A stretch of DNA of 19,137 nt from Desulfobacteraceae bacterium (lineage in GTDB: Bacteria; Desulfobacterota; Desulfobacteria; Desulfobacterales; Desulfosarcinaceae), in contig JALVQM010000083.1 in assembly GCA_027025615.1 (NCBI GenBank), positions 1-19,137 on the forward strand. The letters are read 5' to 3'. Position 1 is the first letter of the stretch, and each line of letters begins with the position of its first letter. The notes under the pieces were generated by a model. That model ran no database searches. It was not told the DNA's origin and was given only the letters and a program-made list of their open reading frames with translations. The position numbers were made by a program, and so were the translations under genes. Positions 13,395 to 19,137 of the stretch are shown one piece after another.

Positions 13395-15239
13395 TCATCG
13401 GTCAAGATTATTTACTTTTGCAGCTTTCAAAAATTTTTCCAGCTGGTTTACATAAAGCGTACGCTGTTGAGGCGGCGCAAGAGCGATAGCCTGCTTTTCA
13501 ACGGCAATGGCCTTGTCTGTTTGCCCGTTTACAAACAAGGCTTCTGCCAGCGTATCCAGGATATGGGAAGATTGTTTCATGGATGCGGCCTTGCGTGCAA
13601 TGCGTAATGCTTTCAAAGGGTTATAGATAACATTGTTTTTTGATGTAGCCAGAAGCCAGGCGAGGTTGTTGAGAACCTCGGGTTGATCAGGATTGAGTTC
13701 AAGCGATTTCTCGTAAGCTTCAGCTGCTTTCTCCAGATTTTGCATTTCATAATATGCATTGCCTATCATAAAATAAAGAATTGAGTCTTGAGCCGTATGA
13801 GGTTGCTTGGTGGCAACCAGGCGTTCAAACAGATGTAAATTGAGCCTCTGACCAATTTGTCCAAAATTTAACTGCCAGGAACCAAAAACCATCAAAGACA
13901 GCGCCAGGCAGTAGATAATAATACTGCGTTTTACCTTACGGTCATGCCGTTTAATCCAGCTTCGGTCCAGTTCGCAGGAACGCAGAAAATCCATCCGTTG
14001 GGCTATGCTGAAATGGTGCCAATTGGGTTTTTCCGGTGCCTGTCCGCTATAAGCAATAATCTTCTTAAAAGTTGTAATCAAAGGGATGGCAGTATTGAAA
14101 AGGGTAAAGACGTATGTATCTGCCTGTCGTTCAAAGTTGCGCATGAAATAGCCAAATACAAACCTGAAGTAAACAATCACGTTAAGAAAAAAAGTTAGGG
14201 CGTATATAATTGACGTGAATGTTGCCGGATTAAGTTTGTAACGGCTCAAAACAATTTGCAAGGGGTTGGAAAATACAAGCAGGTAAACTATAAAATCCAG
14301 GGTTGCGTATGAGATTACCATGAAACCGATAAAAAAGAACAAGTAAAACAGCAGATGCTTTCTTTTAATGTGTCCTATTTCATGGGCTATTACAGCGTCT
14401 ATTTCTTCAGGTTCCAGCAAGCTTTTCAAAGCTTCGGTGACCAGGATGTAGCGGAAACGGCCGACAAGTCCCATTACACCTGCAGTAATCATGCGGCCAC
14501 CAAATATTGGCCAAAGCAGGATATTCCTGTAAGTCAATCCCGCCCTGCCGGTCAATCTCTCGATACGGGTTCTAAACTGACCGGGTTCAAGGGGGCTGCA
14601 GTTCCAGAATTTCTGAATAAGCACAGGGCCAAATACAGTTGCCACAACCAGAAATACGGAAAAATAAACAGCCTGGCCGGAAGGTGTGTCAAGAATTCCT
14701 TGAGCCCAGCTGAATGGTAAAAGACGGATTATATCCGAAACGCCTGACAGTAGGAGCCAGGGAAGAAGCACCGGTATGCTCAAGGCGATTTGGGTGTGGA
14801 TATACTGGCGTTTTGATATGTCTTGTCCATAAACATATTCATACGCGTCGTGAGCACTGCTCCATACTATGACAAGATAGAAAATGAACAAGATGATGAA
14901 GAGAAGTGCTTTTAAGGTAGGTATGGTTGTTATAAAGAAATAGTCCGGGATGTGAGAAGGAAGATGTAATCCATGAATATCTATGGAATAGACGATTAGC
15001 GCCAGGATAGACTGGCGCGTTAAAGTTGTTGAAAAAATGTGGTCCATCTGGGCGGAATCACTTTGCTTGGCAAGGACCATTACCCTTTTAAACTGCAGCT
15101 TGACGAAAATGTAGAATATCGCGGATAGTAAAATCGCCAGGACGAGAGCTTGGCCAGGTCCAAAGGCCGGTTGGTCGGTGGGCCTGTGAATGGTGTATAC
15201 CAGCAGGGCCAGAATGAAATAGATGAAATTGCCAAACAT
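13395..15239 (-). CDS. Membrane M48-family zinc metallopeptidase with C-terminal TPR repeats
   Basis: A 614-residue integral membrane protein. About six hydrophobic segments precede the catalytic region (roughly 4-17, 31-48, 74-90, 107-127, 150-166 and 188-209), two or three follow it (295-322, 340-363), and one more is at 438-456. The M48 motif HEIGH (H286, E287, H290) and the third ligand in NFERQAD (E370) are intact, and SIAQRMDFL (411-419) fits the substrate-pocket end of the family. Residues about 485-605 form TPRs (IGNAYYEMQNLEKAAEAYEK and two more). Related M48 proteins (Ste24/HtpX types) degrade membrane proteins. It starts 5 bases after queH and has no good ribosome site, so it is translationally coupled as the last gene of the operon. 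Substrate unknown. Confidence 0.88.
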   Translation of the reverse strand: MFGNFIYFILALLVYTIHRPTDQPAFGPGQALVLAILLSAIFYIFVKLQFKRVMVLAKQSDSAQMDHIFSTTLTRQSILALIVYSIDIHGLHLPSHIPDYFFITTIPTLKALLFIILFIFYLVIVWSSAHDAYEYVYGQDISKRQYIHTQIALSIPVLLPWLLLSGVSDIIRLLPFSWAQGILDTPSGQAVYFSVFLVVATVFGPVLIQKFWNCSPLEPGQFRTRIERLTGRAGLTYRNILLWPIFGGRMITAGVMGLVGRFRYILVTEALKSLLEPEEIDAVIAHEIGHIKRKHLLFYLFFFIGFMVISYATLDFIVYLLVFSNPLQIVLSRYKLNPATFTSIIYALTFFLNVIVYFRFVFGYFMRNFERQADTYVFTLFNTAIPLITTFKKIIAYSGQAPEKPNWHHFSIAQRMDFLRSCELDRSWIKRHDRKVKRSIIIYCLALSLMVFGSWQLNFGQIGQRLNLHLFERLVATKQPHTAQDSILYFMIGNAYYEMQNLEKAAEAYEKSLELNPDQPEVLNNLAWLLATSKNNVIYNPLKALRIARKAASMKQSSHILDTLAEALFVNGQTDKAIAVEKQAIALAPPQQRTLYVNQLEKFLKAAKVNNLDR

Positions 15240-15244
15240 CAGAA

Positions 15245-15832
15245 TTAGTTATCAAACCTCTTGTTACCGGAGGTTGCCTTTGTTGTTTTACGAGACTTTT
15301 CGAGTTGAGAAATATAACGTTCTTTTTCACTGTAAATGCAACCACAGTACTGTTGACGGTAAAGATTCAACTTTTTCGAAGTTTCGATACCTTCTTTCCA
15401 GCCAGGACGAAAGTCGCGATAATAGAAAGTGACCCCGGCTTGTTCGGCAATTGAACGGCCAATATCACGGACCAAATCGTGTTTCTGGAATTTGCTGTAA
15501 AGCAAAGTAGAGGAAAAAGCATCAAATTTGCCTCTTTTTGCAAGCAAGGCAGTAGCCAACAGCCTGTCGTAGTAACAGTATCTGCAGCGATTTTTTTCAC
15601 GGTAGACGACGTTTTGCAGAAAACCTTCCAGGTCATATCCTTTCTGATAGATTATTTTTAAATCAACAGTGGAGGCGTACTGGGCCAATGTTTCTTGTCT
15701 TTTGAGGCATTCGGTCAATGGGTGTATGTTGTTGCGATAAAAAAATCCCATAAGTTCTATTCCAGCTTGCCGGATAACCTTAACAGGATAAATTGAACAA
15801 GGCGCACAACACATATGCAATAACAATTTCAT
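15245..15832 (-). CDS. queH: Epoxyqueuosine reductase QueH
   Basis: A 195-residue protein of the QueH (former DUF208) family, which reduces epoxyqueuosine to queuosine in tRNA, the last step of queuosine synthesis, as the non-homologous replacement for cobalamin-dependent QueG. Motifs present are LLLHMCCAPC (C8, C9, C12), NRCRYCYYDRL (C83, C86), DFRPGW and YRQQYCGCIYS (C163, C165); these cysteines hold the iron-sulfur and iron centre in the family. GGAG lies 8 bases before the chosen ATG; a GTG three codons upstream overlaps that site. It sits 36 bases after yggS and 5 bases before the M48 gene. Other queuosine genes are not in the window. Confidence 0.95.
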   Translation of the reverse strand: MKLLLHMCCAPCSIYPVKVIRQAGIELMGFFYRNNIHPLTECLKRQETLAQYASTVDLKIIYQKGYDLEGFLQNVVYREKNRCRYCYYDRLLATALLAKRGKFDAFSSTLLYSKFQKHDLVRDIGRSIAEQAGVTFYYRDFRPGWKEGIETSKKLNLYRQQYCGCIYSEKERYISQLEKSRKTTKATSGNKRFDN

Positions 15833-15868
15833 GCTGACCACTCCAGGGAATTAGCCGCCAGGGCGGAT

Positions 15869-16564
15869 TTAACCGCGTTTACCAAAAATAGCCGTTCCAA
15901 TCCTGACAAGCGTTGCCCCTTCTTCTATGGCAGTTTCGAAATCTCCGGTCATCCCCATGGATAATTCTTCCATTGATAAATTGGCAATTTCTGCCTCAAT
16001 GGCTTTTCGGGCGAGTTGGCGCAGTTGCCTGAAAAACGGTTTGGCCTTGAGAGGATCATCAAAAAAAGGCGGCATTGTCATAAGGCCTTTAACTTGGACA
16101 TGCTCAAGGCAGGAAATTTGTTGGAGCAGTTCAATTGTATCTTCGGGGTGAACCCCGGACTTTGTCTCCTCGCCACTGATATTGACCTGGACAAGCACTG
16201 CCTGGATTTTGTTGATTTTAGCTGCTTCTTTATCCAGAGCCTTGGCTAACTTTAAAGAGTCTACAGAATGAATCATGTCAAACAAGCGTACGGCATATTT
16301 TGCCTTGTTGGACTGCAGATGACCGATGAAATGCCATTTGACGTCCAGATCCCATAATGTTTCTATTTTTTTGCGGGCTTCCTGGATATAATTTTCACCA
16401 AAAATATCAGCTCCTGCAGATGCTGCCTGGCGAACGTCTTCTGCCGGTTTTGTTTTTGACACAGCTACCAGTTTAATGTCAGCTGGATTTCTGCCGCAAG
16501 CAAGGGCTTTGGTTTCTATTCGCCGTAAAATCTCCTTTAAGCGATCTGCGATAGGTATTTCCAT
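15869..16564 (-). CDS. yggS: YggS family pyridoxal phosphate homeostasis protein
   Basis: A 231-residue TIM-barrel PLP-binding protein of the YggS/PROSC (PLPBP) family, which buffers pyridoxal phosphate in the cytoplasm and has no known enzymatic activity. Visible family segments are LVAVSKTKP with the PLP lysine K37, FGENYIQEA (55-63), WHFIGHLQSNK (77-87), VQVNISGEETKSG (125-137), GLMTMPP (160-166) and the phosphate-binding end LSMGMTGDFETAI...RIGTAIFG (201-228). The ATG is chosen because GAGGAG (16573-16578) lies 8 bases before it; an in-frame TTG at 16582 would overlap that site. It begins 23 bases after the maf stop, so they are likely one transcript. Confidence 0.96.
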   Translation of the reverse strand: MEIPIADRLKEILRRIETKALACGRNPADIKLVAVSKTKPAEDVRQAASAGADIFGENYIQEARKKIETLWDLDVKWHFIGHLQSNKAKYAVRLFDMIHSVDSLKLAKALDKEAAKINKIQAVLVQVNISGEETKSGVHPEDTIELLQQISCLEHVQVKGLMTMPPFFDDPLKAKPFFRQLRQLARKAIEAEIANLSMEELSMGMTGDFETAIEEGATLVRIGTAIFGKRG

Positions 16565-16587
16565 TGTTGTTGCTCCTCGCAAGTCTA

Positions 16588-17208
16588 TCAGACTCCCTCC
16601 GGGCGGGCATCAGAAAGCATTATTGCTTCTTTTGCGATCAAGATCTCGATTGTTTCGCAAAGTGGAAGACCAACCACATTTGAATATGAGCCCGAGATGC
16701 TTCGTACCATGAATGCACCCATACCCTGGATTCCATAACCACCGGCCTTGTCAAAAGGTTCGCCAGTGGACACATACCATTGTATCTCCGGTCTTGAAAG
16801 TGTTTTGAATGTTACTTGGGTTGCAACCACCTTCACAGTCCAGTCTTGCCTGTTTTTACATCCTACTGCTATTGCTGTAAAAACCGTATGGGTGTTGCCT
16901 GACAGTTTTTGTAACATTGACCGTGCCTGAGCCGGACCAAGGGGCTTTCCAAGAATGTGATTTTCCAATACTACAATAGTGTCAGCCCCGATTATCCAGG
17001 CATTGGGAATTGCTTCGGCGACGTATCGGGCTTTGGCTGTCGCCAATAATTGGACATATTTTGAGGGTTCTGTTTCGGGGATCTGTTTTTCGTCAATTTT
17101 GCTGGGCACTATTTTGATCTGCAAACCGAATTGCTCTAGCAATTGCCTGCGCCGTGGAGACTTGGAAGCCAAAATAATTTCATTATGTGATATACAACCA
17201 CCAATCAT
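16588..17208 (-). CDS. maf: Maf family nucleoside triphosphate pyrophosphatase
   Basis: A 206-residue Maf protein, a house-cleaning pyrophosphatase that hydrolyses non-canonical or excess NTPs (dTTP, UTP or modified pyrimidines for the YhdE-like branch) to the monophosphate. Motifs are ILASKSPRRRQLL (12-24), the catalytic Asp in IIGADTIV (D76), LGKPL (86-90), DKAGGYGIQG (153-162) and the conserved GSYSNVVGLPL (173-183). The last two, with Gly-Tyr-Gly-Ile-Gln, point to the dTTP/UTP-type rather than the m7GTP-type. The ATG has TAGGAA 7 bases upstream (17216-17221); a longer TTG start is less likely. It is the first gene of the maf-yggS-queH-M48 operon. Confidence 0.95.
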   Translation of the reverse strand: MIGGCISHNEIILASKSPRRRQLLEQFGLQIKIVPSKIDEKQIPETEPSKYVQLLATAKARYVAEAIPNAWIIGADTIVVLENHILGKPLGPAQARSMLQKLSGNTHTVFTAIAVGCKNRQDWTVKVVATQVTFKTLSRPEIQWYVSTGEPFDKAGGYGIQGMGAFMVRSISGSYSNVVGLPLCETIEILIAKEAIMLSDARPEGV

Positions 17209-17263
17209 GGTATTGTTCCTAACAAAACCGGAATTGCTTGGCAAGAGAGGTTAAGCTGTCGGG

Positions 17264-17292
17264 TTGAGTGTTATCTACAGGATATGTATGCT
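17264..17292 (+). promoter_or_regulatory. Possible promoter for the FGGY kinase gene
   Basis: TTGAGT (17264-17269) and TATGCT (17287-17292), 17 bases apart, each match four of six consensus positions. They lie in the divergent gap between maf and the kinase, with transcription starting about 70 bases before the kinase ATG. The match is only fair. A near-match to a DnaA box, TTATCTACA (17271-17279), sits inside the spacer. Confidence 0.3.
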
Positions 17293-17365
17293 GGAGCTTG
17301 CCGGCCGAAACCACTTTTAACCTGGTTGTGACAATTTGCCGAAGGATATCGATACAGGAGGTAAG

Positions 17366-18925
17366 ATGCCCGGTGCGGATTTATTACTGGCTATCGATAA
17401 CGGGACCCAAAGCCTGAAAACCCTGGTTTTTGACCTGGAAGGCAACCTCCTGGCTAAACAGCAGGTTTATTTCGAGGCATATAAAAGTCCCCGGCCTGGA
17501 TGGGCGGAACAGGATCCTGCATTGTTCTGGGATAGTCTGTGTTGTGCCTGCCGGAAACTTTGGAAAGAAAAACCGGGCCTGAAAACAGCAATTGCCGGAG
17601 TTGCACTGACCTGTCAGAGGGGTACTGTCGTCAATCTAGATCGTTATGGTCGCCCCTTGCGTCCGGCTATCCTATGGCTGGATCAACGCAAGTCCCCCGG
17701 TTTGCCGCCGATGTCCGGACTCTGGGGATGGTTTTTCAGGTTATCCGGCCTTGGCAGGACGATGAATTACTTGCGCTCGGAGGCCGAGGCCTGCTGGATT
17801 GCTGCGAATCAACCGGAAATCTGGAATAGAAGTTTCAAATACCTTTTATTGTCTGGCTACCTTACCTATCGCTTGACAGGAAAGTGGATTGATTCCAGCG
17901 GTTGTCAAGTTGGATATATACCTTTTGATTACAAGAGATTACAATGGGCCAGGCGTTGGGATTGGCATTGGCGTTGTTTACCTGTAAAACCTGCCATGCT
18001 GCCCGAGTTAAAACCTCCGGGGGAAATTTTGGGAACCGTTTGCAAAGAAGCATCCCGGCAAACAGGTATTCCGGCAGGTTTACCCCTGGTTGCTGCTGCT
18101 TCTGATAAGGCATGCGAGGTAATCGGTTGCGGCAGCCTTACTCCTGACATAGGATGTTTGAGTTACGGAACGACTGCTACGGTTAATGTCAGCAGCCGTA
18201 AGTATGTAGAGCCTATAAGTATGATGCCGGCTTATCCGGCTGCCATGCCTGGCTGTCACAACGTAGAAATACAGGTTTATCGCGGTTACTGGATGGTTAA
18301 CTGGTTTAAAGAGCAATTTGGACATCCTGAGTGTCGGGAAGCTGCCAGGTATGGGATCAATGCCGAGGTGCTGTTTGAACGTTTTCTTGAAAAAGTGCCT
18401 GCAAGTTCCATGGGGCTGATGCTTCAGCCATATTGGACACCGGGATTAAAAAGCCCCGGTCCGGAAGCAAAAGGGGCCATCATTGGCTTTGGTGATGTAC
18501 ATACCCGCCACCATCTGTATCGTTCAATTTTAGAGGGATTGGCCTATGCCCTGAGGGAAGGTAAAGAAAGGATTGAAAAAAGAACTCGCGTACCTGTTAC
18601 CAGCCTGCGGGTTTCTGGAGGGGGTTCTCAGAGTGATCATGCTCTTCAATTGACAGCCGATGTTTTCGGTCTTCCGGTTGCACGCCCGCATGTCTATGAA
18701 GCCTCAGGGTTAGGGGCTGCAATTGATGCTGCGGTTGGACTTAAGTTACACCCGGATTTTAGCTCAGCCGTTGCAGCAATGACCCGTAGTGGGCCGGTGT
18801 TTGAACCTGATCCATCAAATCAGCGCCTTTACGATTCCTTGTTTCGCAAGGTTTATTGCAAAATGTACAAGCGCCTTAAGCCTTTGTACAAACAGATTCG
18901 CAAGATAACAGGATATCCTGCCTGA
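17366..18925 (+). CDS. FGGY-family carbohydrate kinase, substrate unknown
   Basis: A 519-residue sugar or polyol kinase of the FGGY family. The N-terminal ATP/phosphate motif LLLAIDNGTQSLKTLVFD (6-23), the WLDQR substrate segment (104-108), the catalytic Asp in AAASDKACEVIGCG (D247), SYGTTATV (266-273) and the C-terminal nucleotide motif SGGGSQSDHALQLTADVFG (417-435) followed by EASGLGAAIDAAVG are all intact. The stretch LMLQPYW, HTRHHLYRSILEGLAYALREG (379-399) resembles the YgcE-like subgroup, from memory. The ATG is chosen because AGGAGGT (17356-17362) lies just before it; the spacing is short (about 3-4 bases), and an in-frame TTG at 17336 is possible. No transporter, isomerase or aldolase is adjacent, so the sugar cannot be inferred. 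Confidence 0.9.
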   Translation: MPGADLLLAIDNGTQSLKTLVFDLEGNLLAKQQVYFEAYKSPRPGWAEQDPALFWDSLCCACRKLWKEKPGLKTAIAGVALTCQRGTVVNLDRYGRPLRPAILWLDQRKSPGLPPMSGLWGWFFRLSGLGRTMNYLRSEAEACWIAANQPEIWNRSFKYLLLSGYLTYRLTGKWIDSSGCQVGYIPFDYKRLQWARRWDWHWRCLPVKPAMLPELKPPGEILGTVCKEASRQTGIPAGLPLVAAASDKACEVIGCGSLTPDIGCLSYGTTATVNVSSRKYVEPISMMPAYPAAMPGCHNVEIQVYRGYWMVNWFKEQFGHPECREAARYGINAEVLFERFLEKVPASSMGLMLQPYWTPGLKSPGPEAKGAIIGFGDVHTRHHLYRSILEGLAYALREGKERIEKRTRVPVTSLRVSGGGSQSDHALQLTADVFGLPVARPHVYEASGLGAAIDAAVGLKLHPDFSSAVAAMTRSGPVFEPDPSNQRLYDSLFRKVYCKMYKRLKPLYKQIRKITGYPA

Positions 18926-18972
18926 AAAGTGCATGTTTCCTTAAGGATGGATTTGATAAAGTCCGACATTTC

Positions 18973-19020
18973 TGTAAGCTTCCGGCATCCTTTGCAATTG
19001 ATAGCTTACACTTTCAGCTT
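18973..19020 (+). terminator. Possible terminator after the FGGY kinase gene
   Basis: TGTAAGCT (18973-18980) and AGCTTACA (19003-19010) are perfect inverted repeats with a 22-base loop, followed by a loosely T-rich stretch. The loop is long and the T run broken, so termination is only a guess. The remaining bases to the end of the window show no gene. Confidence 0.3.
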
Positions 19021-19137
19021 TATTATAAGCGGGCTACAGCTTTGGTAACCGGTCTTTCTGCAAGCAAATTAAGCAGATCGACATTAGACCTGTGAAAAAA
19101 CTTTAATCTCTCGGGTTATTTCAGCTGATTTAGGCAA

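Overview
The window looks like chromosomal DNA of a Gram-negative, probably anaerobic bacterium. A Desulfobacterota (sulfate-reducer or syntroph-like) origin is my best inference. It rests on the gene types and their order (Mut7-C RNase, RimK-like ATP-grasp, dGTPase-like HD protein, UPF0280, LapA-like protein, MutS, AMIN-type amidase, QueH, GAF-fused GspE/PilB ATPase) and on moderate base composition, not on a marker gene. There is no rRNA, tRNA, CRISPR array, intact mobile element or phage gene.

Layout. Bases 1-8711 hold a co-directional plus-strand run: the 3' end of a Mut7-C protein, a RimK-like ATP-grasp protein overlapping a dGTPase-family phosphohydrolase, a UPF0280 (ApbE-like) protein, a LapA-like membrane protein, a 40-codon ORF that exactly fills the gap before mutS, mutS, and a secreted N-acetylmuramoyl-L-alanine amidase with duplicated helical repeats plus an AMIN domain. 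Next comes a single-gene unit, an enoyl-CoA hydratase with a strong ribosome binding site, paired inverted repeats upstream and a near-perfect intrinsic terminator (9729-9772). About 1.0 kb without a convincing gene follows. It ends in a good sigma70-type promoter overlapped by two perfect inverted repeats and a GC-hairpin-rich leader, which feed a small two-helix membrane protein and a GAF-GspE/PilB fusion ATPase (10602-13361).

The ATPase gene converges with a minus-strand operon (17208 down to 13395) of maf, yggS, queH and a membrane M48 peptidase with C-terminal TPRs. The operon leaders are cell-upkeep genes: nucleotide sanitation, PLP homeostasis, queuosine synthesis. Divergent from it is an orphan FGGY-family sugar kinase (17366-18925), and the window ends in about 200 bases of non-coding DNA.

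Most genes are recognisable families. The less ordinary parts are the regulated GAF-ATPase unit with its long non-coding upstream region, the in-frame small ORF before mutS, and the tightly coupled ATP-grasp/dNTPase/UPF0280 set. I did not find a clearly new defence or mobile system here.
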